NCBI RefSeq assembly: GCF_003590835.1
Contig: NZ_QYUQ01000002.1
Span: forward strand, 4,774,001 to 4,838,000
Direction: 5' to 3'
Source: Noviherbaspirillum sedimenti
GTDB lineage: Bacteria > Pseudomonadota > Gammaproteobacteria > Burkholderiales > Burkholderiaceae_D
Length of the DNA: 64,000 nt
The position numbers and the translations under genes were made by a program. Within the stretch, counting starts at the first letter, position 1. Each line of letters opens with the position of its first letter. The notes beneath the pieces were generated by a model, which was not told where the DNA came from, did no database searches, and saw only the letters and a program-made list of their open reading frames with translations. Of this stretch, positions 10,382-19,881 are shown piece by piece.

Positions 10382-10834
10382 ATGAAAACTCAGGGTGACG
10401 ATGGTTTTACGTTAATCGAGCTGATGGTGACAGTGGCAATTATCGGCATACTGGCGGCAGTCGCCTATCCCTCATACACGCAACATCTCGTCCGCTCCCA
10501 CCGCGCCGCAGCGCAAACCTACATGCTGGGATTGGCAAACCAGCAGGCACAGTTCCTGTTGGATGCGCGCAGCTACTTTTGCACGAATACCGCCGGCTGC
10601 CCCCATGTGCTGACAGCCGCAACGACGCCAGCATTCAATCCGCCCGCTGAAGTCAGCGGTCACTACACGGTCGCGGTTACGTCCAACAACGCGGGACTGC
10701 CGACGTACACCATCACCGCCACCCCCAAGGACATTCAGGCCGGCCGGGATACAAAATGCAAGACCTTAACGCTGGACCACACGGGGGCAAAAGGCATCTC
10801 CGGCGGCACCGGGACCGTTGCTCAATGCTGGTAA
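10382..10834 (+). CDS. pilE: PilE-type pilin/pseudopilin, cluster B
   Basis: A 150-residue prepilin with the site G-FTLIELM, the helix [18 protein letters not shown], a middle Cys pair (YFCTNTAGC) and terminal Cys (TKCKTL and VAQCW). It opens cluster B and overlaps the likely start of the following fimT. The leading 165 bp upstream is AT-rich and probably contains the promoter. The first 50 residues nearly match the cluster A PilE, while the C-terminal domain has diverged. Confidence 0.9.
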   Translation: MKTQGDDGFTLIELMVTVAIIGILAAVAYPSYTQHLVRSHRAAAQTYMLGLANQQAQFLLDARSYFCTNTAGCPHVLTAATTPAFNPPAEVSGHYTVAVTSNNAGLPTYTITATPKDIQAGRDTKCKTLTLDHTGAKGISGGTGTVAQCW

Positions 10835-11345
10835 AGAAAATCATGGGAACCAAGTCCAATAAGCGCGCAACCTCGCTCCCGCCGGCTGCATTTGGCCGCA
10901 ATGGGCGCAGTCTCGGCTTCAGTTTGGTGGAGTTGATGGTGACACTGGCGATTGCCGCCATTTTATTGGCGGTCGGCGTTCCTTCTTTTCGCGACTTCGT
11001 ATTGAATCAGCGCGTTAAAACAGCCTCCAGCCAGATTTTCTATGCGTTGACGCTGGCGCGCAGCGAAGCAATCAAGCGCAATGCTGAAGTCCGGGTGCAA
11101 AAGGTTAACACCGGCTGGCAGGATGGCTGGACAGTCGCTACTGTCACCGGGGCGGTTACGCTGGGCACCCAGGATGCGTTTGCTAATTTGGCGATAGCAG
11201 GATCCGCTAACAGCGTTACCTACGGTGGCAGCGGCCGCCTTACCGGGGGGTGAGCTCGACTTTTGCGGTAACAGGCGGCTCAAGTGCCCGTTGTGTGACG
11301 GTAGGTTTGAGTGGCGTGCCCAGTACCAAAAAAGGAAGTTGCTGA
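10825..11345 (+). pseudogene. fimT: FimT/GspH-like minor pilin, cluster B, frameshifted near C-terminus
   Basis: From ATG 10825 (alternative ATG 10843) the frame gives a prepilin with G-FSLVELMVTLAIAAILL and the FimT signature FYALTLARSEAIKRNAEVRV. It stops at 11253 right after a run of six G (11245-11250). In the next frame the missing tail continues as GVSSTFAVTGGSSARC, then VTVGLSGVPSTKKGSC, and ends at 11345, overlapping the pilV start. Seven G would give one 173-residue protein of normal FimT shape. As written the protein lacks its last conserved Cys strand. This is either a real mutation or a homopolymer base-call error. Confidence 0.85.
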
Positions 11346-11941
11346 TGGACGCTTTCATTAAAGTCAAAGGGATGGAAAAAGGCTTCAGCATGATCGAGGT
11401 GCTGGTGACGCTGGTGATTTTGCTGGTGGGCTTGCTGGGACTGGCGGGCATGATGATGAAAAGCCAGCGCGCCGAAACGGAATCGTATCAGCGCGCGCAA
11501 GCACTGCTCCTGCTGCAGGATATGGTTGGCCGCATCAATGCCAATCGCAAGGTGGCCTCCTGTTATGCGACCAGTGACGGCGCCAGCGGCACGCCCTATC
11601 TTGGCACCGGTGTGAATACCACGGCGACACCGCCGACATGCACAAGTGGCACCACAGAGCAGCAAGCGACAGCGATCCAGGACATGAAAGACTGGAACGA
11701 TATGTTGAAAGGTTCTGCCGAGCTCTCAGGCATCAACAAGGTGGGTGCCATGATCGGCGCGCGCGGCTGTGTCAGTTTCGATGCCGCCGCAAACGTTTAT
11801 CGCATCAGCGTAGCGTGGCAAGGCCTGGGCGACAGTGTTGCCCCGCCCAGTGCCGTGGCTTGCGGCAAAAACCAGTACAACAACGAGAACCATCGCCGCG
11901 TGGTCAGCACGACACTGCAGATTGCTACTTTGAGTTTATGA
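11345..11941 (+). CDS. pilV: Type IV pilus minor pilin PilV, cluster B
   Basis: ATG 11345 overlaps the end of the restored fimT frame (TGATG), which supports this start. The 198-residue prepilin has site G-FSMIEVLVTLVILLVGLLGL and the PilV motif RAQALLLLQDMVGRINANR. It is longer than the cluster A copy (142 residues) because of extra sequence in the C-terminal half. Its stop overlaps the pilW start (ATGA at 11938). Confidence 0.9.
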   Translation: MDAFIKVKGMEKGFSMIEVLVTLVILLVGLLGLAGMMMKSQRAETESYQRAQALLLLQDMVGRINANRKVASCYATSDGASGTPYLGTGVNTTATPPTCTSGTTEQQATAIQDMKDWNDMLKGSAELSGINKVGAMIGARGCVSFDAAANVYRISVAWQGLGDSVAPPSAVACGKNQYNNENHRRVVSTTLQIATLSL

Positions 11942-13020
11942 TCATGACGCGCCCAGACAAAAAAGCAAGTCCGCCCCAGTGCCTGCGCAAGTCATCGCGC
12001 AACGCATCGCCATTGCGGCGCGAGTCGGGATTCACCCTGGTCGAGCTGATGATCGCGGTCACCATCGGCCTCCTGCTGGTGGCTGGCATCACCACGCTGA
12101 TCGTCCAGCAAAGCGCGACACGAAACGAGATGGAAAAGTCCAGCCGCCAGATTGAAAACGGGCGTTATGCTGCGCAACTTTTGCGTGATGATATTCAGCT
12201 TGCCGGTTACATCGGTGAATTTTTCAAGCCGACGACAATTCCAGGCGCCTTGCCCGACCCCTGCGAACTCGACCCCGCCGATCTGGAAACCGCGTTTACG
12301 TTCCATATCCAGGGATATGACGCGCCCGATCCGGTGCCTGCACCATTGTCTGCCTGCCTGCCGGACGCAAACCATGTGCCTGGAACCGATATTCTGGTGG
12401 TTCGTCACACCGACACCGCCAGCATTCCTGTGGCAAGTGCGGTAGCAAATCAGATTTATTTGCAAACCGGCCTTGATCCGGTGACGTCGATTCTGACTTA
12501 TAAGCTTGCGACGGGCACCGATACTTCAGTGTTCAACCTCAAAAATCTGAATGGCACGGTCGCCAGGCTGCGCAAGTTTCTGGTGCATATCTATTTTGTC
12601 AGTCCATGCAATGCAATGAGCGGCGCAACATGTACCAGCAGCGACGATAACGGCAATCCGGTGCCAACCTTGAAACGCCTTGAATTGGGCCTGGTGGGCA
12701 CTGTCGCCGGTTTTAATCTGCTTCCCCTGGTGGAAGGCATTGAAAATCTGCAGCTGGATTACGGTATTGACAGTAGCGGCGACGGTGCTCCGGACGAATA
12801 CAAGACCACGCCAACTGCATTGGCCGACTGGGCCGATGTGATGACCGTCCGGGTGAATCTGCTGGCGCGGAACAATGAGACAAGTGCGAGATACCAGGAT
12901 ACGAAGACGTACAAGCTGGGCCTGGCAGCTGAAACCACGGCAACCAATGATGGCTACAAACGTCACGTGTTCAGCCAGGTGGTGCGTGCCGTTAATCCCA
13001 GCGGCCGGAGAGAAGAATGA
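11938..13020 (+). CDS. pilW: Type IV pilus minor pilin PilW, cluster B
   Basis: The likely start is ATG 11938, overlapping the pilV stop; ATG 11944 is also possible. The leader is unusually long (about 32 residues, basic), then G-FTLVELMIAVTIGLLLVAG. The PilW motif NGRYAAQLLRDDIQLAGYIG and the later segment LQLDYGIDSSGDG are present. Function is as in cluster A: part of the minor-pilin priming and tip complex. It overlaps pilX by four bases. Confidence 0.9.
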   Translation: MIMTRPDKKASPPQCLRKSSRNASPLRRESGFTLVELMIAVTIGLLLVAGITTLIVQQSATRNEMEKSSRQIENGRYAAQLLRDDIQLAGYIGEFFKPTTIPGALPDPCELDPADLETAFTFHIQGYDAPDPVPAPLSACLPDANHVPGTDILVVRHTDTASIPVASAVANQIYLQTGLDPVTSILTYKLATGTDTSVFNLKNLNGTVARLRKFLVHIYFVSPCNAMSGATCTSSDDNGNPVPTLKRLELGLVGTVAGFNLLPLVEGIENLQLDYGIDSSGDGAPDEYKTTPTALADWADVMTVRVNLLARNNETSARYQDTKTYKLGLAAETTATNDGYKRHVFSQVVRAVNPSGRREE

Positions 13021-13565
13021 GCATGCAAAGCACAAAGCGTAGCCAGTCAGGCGCAGTCCTGGTAGTGAGCCTGATCATGCTGGTCGTTCTCACCATTTTG
13101 GTGATCTCGGCAGTCATGTCCAGCAACACCAACCTGCGCATTACCGGCAACATGCAGGTGAAGGATGAAGCGTCGTCGGCCGCCCAGCAGGCAATCGAAC
13201 AAGTCATCGATATTAATAACCCAGTCGATTTCACGACCATTGTGACGCCCAGCCAAACCATTAATATCGACACCGGCTTGGCGACCTATGCTGTGGTAGT
13301 GGAAAAACCTTCATGCCTGAATACGACGCCCGTGTTCAGCAACGATCCTGGCCTGGATATCACAAAAGAAGACGACAAGCTTTGTATCGGTGAAAACGAT
13401 CCGCTGGACTTGTTCGATTCCGAGGGCAAGCCTGTCGCCAAACTCACCAAATGCAATGACCAGCAATGGAATGTCAGGGCATCGGTGACCGATACCAGTA
13501 CCGGTGCAGCCGTAACGCATCAACAGGGTGTTGCAAAGCGCTCGTATAAGCCAACTTCATGCTGA
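13017..13565 (+). CDS. pilX: Type IV pilus assembly protein PilX, cluster B
   Basis: A 182-residue PilX-type protein. The N-terminus SQSGAVLVVSLIMLVVLTIL lacks the FTLIE site as usual for PilX. NTNLRITGNMQVKDEASSAA matches the conserved MAGN-like motif. The ATG overlaps the pilW stop, so translation is coupled. The neighbouring pilY1 starts 75 nt after its stop. Confidence 0.88.
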   Translation: MSMQSTKRSQSGAVLVVSLIMLVVLTILVISAVMSSNTNLRITGNMQVKDEASSAAQQAIEQVIDINNPVDFTTIVTPSQTINIDTGLATYAVVVEKPSCLNTTPVFSNDPGLDITKEDDKLCIGENDPLDLFDSEGKPVAKLTKCNDQQWNVRASVTDTSTGAAVTHQQGVAKRSYKPTSC

Positions 13566-13639
13566 GTTGGCGCTTTTCACATCAAAATTTTAATTGTAAT
13601 AAACGCACATTCGCAGGCAAGCGTTCTGGAGGACTGATC

Positions 13640-16600
13640 ATGAAACCGACTCGATTAATTGCGGCAAGTATGCTGGCATCATTGCTGAGTTATCCGCTTG
13701 CCGGCATGTCCGAAGATATCGACCTCTACAGTGCGATCAATGCGGCTGGCATGCCCAACGTCTTGCTGGTGATGGATACCGGCGCGAATTTTTCAAATAG
13801 CGCCGCAGCGCCCTGTACCGCTTACGGATCGGGCGGCGCGCCATCGCTGGGCGCCACGGCGGGCGGGGTAGAGCAATGCGCATTGGTCGATGCCATTGAA
13901 AGCTTGCCGGATAGTACTGTCAATATCGGCATCATGGTCTACAACGCGAATGGCTTTACCAGCGGTGCCGCGCCTGGTGTCGGCCCCTGTATCGGCGATG
14001 CCGGTGGTTGTCTGGTGAAGCCGCTGACCTTGATGAATTCTGCGAACAAGGCTGCATTCATCCAGTTTATCAAATCCTGGAAATCTTCCGGTAGCAATAG
14101 CTCAACGGAATTTAATGTCAAGACCAACAACCAGAAAACCGGTAGTGCGATGCAGGAGGCTTGGGCCTACTACCATGGCAAAACGGGCATGTCCGGCAAA
14201 AACTACGGGGCATCGCTACTAACCACCGGATGCCAGCGCAATTTCATTATTTTTATCGGCAATTCATTCAATAATGCCGCCAGCCCCGGCGACCCGAATC
14301 CCGGTCCGGAAAACAGCAGCGACGGCTTGTATTCCGCGCAGGTGGCGGCATCGGCCGCGCAGAAAATCAAGCTGTCGAATACCATAAAATTCAACACCAT
14401 GACCTGCGGCGTGGACTCTCTGGCGGCCACCAGCAATAGCAACAACTGGTCGGAAAACTGGGCCGATGAATGGGCCCGCTACATGAATGAAACGGACTTC
14501 TCGACGGGACTCAGCGGCTACACCGGTTCGCAAAATATCATCACCTATACGATCGGCGTCATCAACAATGGCACCAATTCCTGCAAGCCCGATTATCCTG
14601 CCTTGTTAAGCAACATGGCCAGCTACGGCGGCGGCAAGTACTTTCAAACGGGGAATGCTTCCGAAGTAAAAAATGCATTACTGTCCGTGCTGAATGAAGT
14701 ACAGGCGGTAAATAGCGTTTTCGCTTCTGCCAGCTTGCCCATCAGCGTCAATACCCAGGGTACTTTCCTGAACCAGGTGTATATGGGCATGTTCCGTCCG
14801 GATGGTGCTGGCAGTCCAAGATGGTCGGGCAATCTCAAGCAATATCAGTTCAAATACGATGACAATAGTGGAAGGCTGATTTTGGCCGACAATCGGTCGC
14901 CGGCGCAGTCTGCACTCAGCTCCGCCGGCACCGGTTTTATCGACCCCAATGCGGCGAGTTTCTGGACTAAAAAAGACTTGGCGGTCGAGCCCGACCTAGG
15001 GGGGGGGTTCTGGCGAAATGCGCCGAGCGGCGAAGGTTCCGGCAAATCCTATGACAGCCCGGATGGTGAAGTCGTGGAAAAAGGCGGTATTGCACAACGC
15101 TTGCGGCTTGCCAATCTGAACAACAATTATTCGGCGACGGCAGGCAGCGCAAACAATCCGCGCAAGTTGTATACCTACTGTCCGAGCGGAGCGTCTTGCG
15201 AGGCAGCGTTGACGCATGCCTCGAATGTATTCGCGCCTACCAATGCCGTAATTACTGCAGCAAAATTCGGCGGCGTAGCCGGGATCAGCGTGTCGTCATT
15301 GACGCGCGCTGGCACCACGGCCACGGTGGTCACTGTGGCCAATCATGGCTTTGTGACCGGCGACCAGATTTCCATTGGGGGCGCTAACCAGATTCCCTAC
15401 AACGGCACATTTACGATTACTAAAGTAAATGACACTACATTTACCTATACCGTACCGGAATATCCGCCCGCTTCCCCGACCGGCACGTTCACGGCATCGG
15501 TGCCGGGTGTTTCCAGCAAAAGTATCACCAGTCTGACCCGGGGGGCAGGTACACCGAATGCCGTCGTCACTGCAACGGCGCCTGCGCATGGCTATACGGT
15601 CGGGCAAAATGTCACGATTACTGGCGCGAGTTACGCCCAATACAATGTGTCGGCAACCGTTACCGCGGTTCTGGGGACGGATCAATTCCAGTATGTGATT
15701 ACCGAAACACCTGCCTTCCCGGGCACATCTCCGGGAGCGAATGCACAGGCATGGGTAGGCGACAGGTGCGTTACGAACGGCAATGCCAAGAATTGCGTGA
15801 GCATTGAGAGTATTTACCGCAGCGGCAATACCGTGATGGTGACTGCCAGCATTAACGGTAATGGCAGCTTGCCCGCCGTGTTTTCTGCTGGCGCGGCCAC
15901 GCTTGCCAAGATTTCCGGCGTCACCATGAACGAATACAATAGTTCAACCGGCTATGCGATCACCGGTATCGGCGCCAGCTGCAGCATTACGACCCAGACC
16001 TGGAATGCGGCAAGCTCAAGCATGGTGCAAACGATAATCGCAGGCACGCCCAACAAGAGCTTCTGCTTCACCAGTTTCCCCTCGAGCTTGATTTCCCCGC
16101 CGGTAGTGACAGATGCGGCGACGGTTTCGACCAGTGTCGATACCGGCATACCTTATCCGGTCACGCTGGCGCGCAACGGCACCACCGTCACGGCGACTTC
16201 CAGCACAGCGCATCCGTTCACGGCTGGACAAACGGTCTCGATCAGCGGCAACGCCGGCCCTAACGAAGAGGCCTATGTCGGCAGCTTCGCCGTGTCTTAC
16301 ATCTCGAATACCAAGTTCAGCTATCAGGTTGTCGTCACGCCGGCATTGACTGCCACAGGCACCATCACGGCCGCCAAGGCAGGCAGCATCGATGCAGCTA
16401 CGCTGATCAACTGGGTGCGCGGCGAAGACAATGTCGGCGATGAAAAGGGTCCCGGTACCGCTGTTAGCAATGTGCGGCCATCGATCCATGGCGACGTGCT
16501 CCATTCGCGTCCGCTGGTGATCAACTATGGCGGCGTATCGCCGAAAGTCGTGGTCTTCTATGGCGCCAATGATGGCGTGTTCCGAGCCATTAACGGTAAT

Positions 16601-18121
16601 CAAACCACCGCTATCGGCAGCGTACTGGCAGGCGGAGAAATGTGGGGGCTGATCCTGCCCGAGCATTATTCCAAGCTGAACCGGCTGCGCATTAACAGCC
16701 CCGAACTCAAGTTCCCGACAACGTCCGATGCGATTACCCCGACGCCACAGCGTAAAGATTACTTTGTCGACGGGCCTACCGGCGTCTATCAAAAGCTTAA
16801 TGCAGACGGCACCACCAACAAGGCGATCATCTATCTGTCGATGCGCCGCGGCGGCCGCTTCATCTATGCAATGGATGTGACCGACCCGGCGGACCCCAAG
16901 GTCTTGTGGAACAAGGGCTGCCGGGGAACGCCGGTTGCTTGCGATACCAATTATGAGGAACTGGGTCAGACCTGGTCCCGGCCGCGGATTGCCCTCTTAA
17001 AAGGCTATACCGATAACGCGGGTGCCGCCAAGCCGGTGCTGATTTTCGCCGCAGGCTACGACACTGCGCAGGATTCGGAACCGCACTATGCGGCACCTGG
17101 CGTCGACAGCATGGGACGCGGCATCTTTGTCGTGGATGCAATGACCGGCGCGGTCATCTGGAGCGCCAAGGCTGCCGCAACGGGTGCCTCTACGACCAGT
17201 TGCACCGGAACGTCGCCGACTGTCTGCGCGGTCGTGGGCATGAAGTACAGCATGCCCTCTGATATCACGATACTGGACCGGGATATGGATGGACGGGTGG
17301 ATCGTGTATATGCAGCCGATGTCGGAGGCAATGTCTGGCGCGTCGATTTCGAACTGGCTGCAGGCAATGCGCCCGCCAACTGGAAGGTCAGCCAGCTGGC
17401 CGCCCTTGGTTGCGACTCGGGCGCCTGTGCTTCAGGCACCACGCCGCGCAAATTCCTTTATCCGCCCAGCGTGGTAACGGTCGGCGCAGCAGGCGTGTCC
17501 GGCTCTTTCGATGCAGTCATGCTGGGTTCGGGTGACCGCGAACACCCGCTGTATAGCACGGTGCTCACCTCGTCTTATAAAGTGCCGAACCGGTTTTACA
17601 TGTTGAAGGACCTGGCAACCGGCAAAGATGCCGGCAGCCAGACCACCATTACGCATGATTCGAATTCGGACGGCTTGTTTGATGCCACTACCAATCTGTA
17701 CAGCCTGAGCAGTGCTGACAGAGGCTATTACCTGGATTTCGCCGAAGGCGAGAAACTGGTGAATGCGCCGTTGACTGTCGGTGGCACTGCTTATTTCGGG
17801 ACAAACCAGCCGTCGCCGCCAGGTGTGTACTCCTGCGATGCCGGACTGGGGATCGCCAGGTCGTATGGTCTTGATCCCTTTACAGCAAAGTATTACGCCA
17901 ATGAATTGCATGGTGGTGGCTTTCCGCCAAGTCCGACGGCGGGGGTCACCATGGACGCTTCCGGGAAAAAACGGGAATACTGCATGGGCTGCAGCCAGCC
18001 ACCAAGTGATCCTAATGACCCTAATGCGAAGCCGCCATGCGTTCCCTCGGCCCTTGAAACTTGCGATGCGGGCAAAGAAGGCAAAAAGCAACTGAAGCGG
18101 ACGTACTGGTACAAACAGTAA
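13640..18121 (+). CDS. pilY1: PilY1 pilus-tip protein, cluster B (intact)
   Basis: Start ATG 13640 is chosen for its ribosome site (TGGAGGA) and signal peptide; the frame is open further upstream. The 1,493-residue product has a VWA-like N-terminal domain (about 35-370; NVLLVMDTG) and a middle insert with repeated modules (about 547-915). The C-terminal PilY1 propeller (about 940-1420) has NDGVFRAINGN and a Ca-binding loop DRDMDGRVD before VYAADVGGNVWRVD. A run of nine G at codons 454-456 encodes three Gly. The protein should be exported and act at the pilus tip in adhesion, assembly and retraction control. This copy has no frameshift, so it may be the functional PilY1 of the locus. Cluster B ends with a terminator just after it. 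Confidence 0.93.
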   Translation: MKPTRLIAASMLASLLSYPLAGMSEDIDLYSAINAAGMPNVLLVMDTGANFSNSAAAPCTAYGSGGAPSLGATAGGVEQCALVDAIESLPDSTVNIGIMVYNANGFTSGAAPGVGPCIGDAGGCLVKPLTLMNSANKAAFIQFIKSWKSSGSNSSTEFNVKTNNQKTGSAMQEAWAYYHGKTGMSGKNYGASLLTTGCQRNFIIFIGNSFNNAASPGDPNPGPENSSDGLYSAQVAASAAQKIKLSNTIKFNTMTCGVDSLAATSNSNNWSENWADEWARYMNETDFSTGLSGYTGSQNIITYTIGVINNGTNSCKPDYPALLSNMASYGGGKYFQTGNASEVKNALLSVLNEVQAVNSVFASASLPISVNTQGTFLNQVYMGMFRPDGAGSPRWSGNLKQYQFKYDDNSGRLILADNRSPAQSALSSAGTGFIDPNAASFWTKKDLAVEPDLGGGFWRNAPSGEGSGKSYDSPDGEVVEKGGIAQRLRLANLNNNYSATAGSANNPRKLYTYCPSGASCEAALTHASNVFAPTNAVITAAKFGGVAGISVSSLTRAGTTATVVTVANHGFVTGDQISIGGANQIPYNGTFTITKVNDTTFTYTVPEYPPASPTGTFTASVPGVSSKSITSLTRGAGTPNAVVTATAPAHGYTVGQNVTITGASYAQYNVSATVTAVLGTDQFQYVITETPAFPGTSPGANAQAWVGDRCVTNGNAKNCVSIESIYRSGNTVMVTASINGNGSLPAVFSAGAATLAKISGVTMNEYNSSTGYAITGIGASCSITTQTWNAASSSMVQTIIAGTPNKSFCFTSFPSSLISPPVVTDAATVSTSVDTGIPYPVTLARNGTTVTATSSTAHPFTAGQTVSISGNAGPNEEAYVGSFAVSYISNTKFSYQVVVTPALTATGTITAAKAGSIDAATLINWVRGEDNVGDEKGPGTAVSNVRPSIHGDVLHSRPLVINYGGVSPKVVVFYGANDGVFRAINGNQTTAIGSVLAGGEMWGLILPEHYSKLNRLRINSPELKFPTTSDAITPTPQRKDYFVDGPTGVYQKLNADGTTNKAIIYLSMRRGGRFIYAMDVTDPADPKVLWNKGCRGTPVACDTNYEELGQTWSRPRIALLKGYTDNAGAAKPVLIFAAGYDTAQDSEPHYAAPGVDSMGRGIFVVDAMTGAVIWSAKAAATGASTTSCTGTSPTVCAVVGMKYSMPSDITILDRDMDGRVDRVYAADVGGNVWRVDFELAAGNAPANWKVSQLAALGCDSGACASGTTPRKFLYPPSVVTVGAAGVSGSFDAVMLGSGDREHPLYSTVLTSSYKVPNRFYMLKDLATGKDAGSQTTITHDSNSDGLFDATTNLYSLSSADRGYYLDFAEGEKLVNAPLTVGGTAYFGTNQPSPPGVYSCDAGLGIARSYGLDPFTAKYYANELHGGGFPPSPTAGVTMDASGKKREYCMGCSQPPSDPNDPNAKPPCVPSALETCDAGKEGKKQLKRTYWYKQ
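14999..15007 (+). repeat. Nine-G homopolymer inside pilY1 of cluster B
   Basis: Nine consecutive G encode Gly-Gly-Gly in the reading frame. Glycine in this region is normally written GGC, so three GGG codons in a row are unusual. G runs of this length are prone to slippage, and neisserial pilC, a pilY1 homologue, varies in phase through a G run. Whether this run varies is unknown. Confidence 0.9.
15280..16380 (+). repeat. Repeated modules in the middle of PilY1 (cluster B)
   Basis: At protein level at least three modules of roughly 70-80 residues resemble one another. The shared pattern is [ST]SLTR or TLARNGTTVT, then a short gap, then H-G-[FY]-T-x-G-x-x-[VI]-[ST]-I-x-G, then Y-[NV]-x-[TS], then F-x-Y-x-V. 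Copies begin near 15289, 15517 and 16150. They look like beta-sandwich repeats of the sort found in tail fibres and adhesins. The DNA itself is not closely repeated, so the duplication is old. Confidence 0.7.
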
Positions 18122-18154
18122 CCGCGTCTGCCAGAACCTCACAGCCGACTTGGG

Positions 18155-18189
18155 AAAAGGGACGATCAGATGATCGTCCCTTTTGTTTT
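18155..18189 (+). terminator. Rho-independent terminator after pilus cluster B
   Basis: The arms AAAAGGGACGATCA and TGATCGTCCCTTTT form a 14-bp stem with almost no spacer, followed by TTTTGTTTT. It lies 34 bp after the pilY1 stop and should end the pil transcript. The stem starts with A and ends with T, so it may also work on the other strand. Confidence 0.85.
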
Positions 18190-18389
18190 ATGCAACATCT
18201 ATCGTTGACAAGCGGCACCAAGACGCGAAAGAGCGGCGTTCCTGTCCCTTTGACATCGAATGGCGACGAAAGCAACGACATTGATTTTCATCTAAATCTT
18301 CAATGGAAATAAGTGGCAATGTTGCCAGAATAAAATGGCCGCCAAGATCTGGTGACCTATAATGTTTTTAATATTCGACGCTGGTAACC

Positions 18390-19781
18390 ATGATGGACAC
18401 AAGAGAAGAACGCGACACCTTCGGTCCCATCGCCGTCCCCGCCGATAAATTATGGGGCGCCCAAACCCAGCGCTCCCTCGAACACTTCCACATCTCCAGC
18501 GAGCGCATGCCGCCGGAACTGATCCGCGCCCTGGTCGAAGTCAAGCGTGCCTGCGCCAAAGTCAATGCCGACCTGCAACGGCTCGACCAGGCCAAAGCCG
18601 ACGCCATCCGCCAGGCCGCCGACCAGGTGATCGTCGGCGAGCATCCGGATGAGTTTCCGCTGTCCGTCTGGCAAACCGGCTCCGGCACCCAGACCAATAT
18701 GAATGTCAATGAAGTGCTGGCCAACCGCGCTTCCGAACTTCTGGGCGGTGAGCGTGGCGAAAAGCGGCTGGTGCATCCCAACGATGCCGTCAACCTCGGA
18801 CAATCCTCCAACGATATTTTTCCGACCGCCATGCACGTGGCAGCCTGCGTGGCGCTCACGCAAGCGCTGCTGCCGGCGCTGCGCCAACTGAGAGCAACGC
18901 TGGCACAGAAGGCAAGCGATTTCGCCGGCATCGTCAAGATCGGCCGCACCCATTTGCAGGACGCCACGCCGCTCACCCTGGAGCAGGAATTCTCCGGCTA
19001 TGTCGCCCAGCTTGGGCACGCCGAGGCGGCGATTGCCGCCGCCTTGCCGCTGCTGCATGAACTGGCCGCGGGCGGTACGGCGGTGGGCACCGGCCTGAAT
19101 ACGCCGGCCGATTTCGGCGACCGCGTCGCCGCCGAGCTGGCGCAACGCCTGCAGTTGCCATTCACCAGTGCCATCAACAAGTTCGCCGCGCTGGCGGGAC
19201 ACGAAGCCTTGCTGTTTGCGCACGGCGCCCTCAAAACCCTGGCCGGGGCGCTGATGAAAATCGCCAACGATGTGCGCTGGCTGGCATCCGGACCGCGTTC
19301 CGGCCTAGGCGAAATCAGCATTCCGGAAAACGAGCCCGGCAGCTCGATCATGCCGGGCAAGGTCAATCCGACCCAGGCCGAAGCACTGACCATGTTGTGC
19401 TGCCAGGTGTTCGGCAATGATGTCGCCGTCAACATCGGCGGCGCCTCCGGCAACTTCGAACTGAACGTCTTCAAGCCGATGATCGCGCATGATTTCCTGC
19501 AGAGCGTGCGCCTGCTGGCCGATGGCATGGCGAGTTTCGAGGAGCATTGCGTGCGCGGCATTGAAGCCAACCAGGCGCGCATCGCCGAATTGATGGAGCG
19601 CTCGCTGATGCTGGTGACCGCGCTGGCGCCGCACATCGGCTATGACCGCGCCGCGCAGATCGCCAAGCAGGCGCATCACGACGGCACCACGCTGAAGCAG
19701 GCGGCACTGGCGCTGGGCTTTGTGAGCGAAGAGGAATTCCAGCGCTGGGTGCAGCCGGAACGCATGACACGGCCGGATTGA
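18390..19781 (+). CDS. fumC: Fumarate hydratase, class II
   Basis: A 463-residue FumC of normal length. It interconverts fumarate and malate in the citric acid cycle, in the cytoplasm, without an iron-sulfur cluster. Motifs seen are [27 protein letters not shown], the substrate-site [10 protein letters not shown], and the superfamily signature [20 protein letters not shown] box at 18358-18363 lies 27 nt upstream. A second ATG at 18393 is also possible. The gene stands alone after the pilus terminator. Confidence 0.97.
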   Translation: MMDTREERDTFGPIAVPADKLWGAQTQRSLEHFHISSERMPPELIRALVEVKRACAKVNADLQRLDQAKADAIRQAADQVIVGEHPDEFPLSVWQTGSGTQTNMNVNEVLANRASELLGGERGEKRLVHPNDAVNLGQSSNDIFPTAMHVAACVALTQALLPALRQLRATLAQKASDFAGIVKIGRTHLQDATPLTLEQEFSGYVAQLGHAEAAIAAALPLLHELAAGGTAVGTGLNTPADFGDRVAAELAQRLQLPFTSAINKFAALAGHEALLFAHGALKTLAGALMKIANDVRWLASGPRSGLGEISIPENEPGSSIMPGKVNPTQAEALTMLCCQVFGNDVAVNIGGASGNFELNVFKPMIAHDFLQSVRLLADGMASFEEHCVRGIEANQARIAELMERSLMLVTALAPHIGYDRAAQIAKQAHHDGTTLKQAALALGFVSEEEFQRWVQPERMTRPD

Positions 19782-19881
19782 ATGGCCGGGCGCATGGCGA
19801 TGGGGCAGGGCGGGGAACCAAGCACCGGCAGGACAGGTCTTTCTGTGGTTATACTGCAGCAGGATATTGTCAGACACTTAC

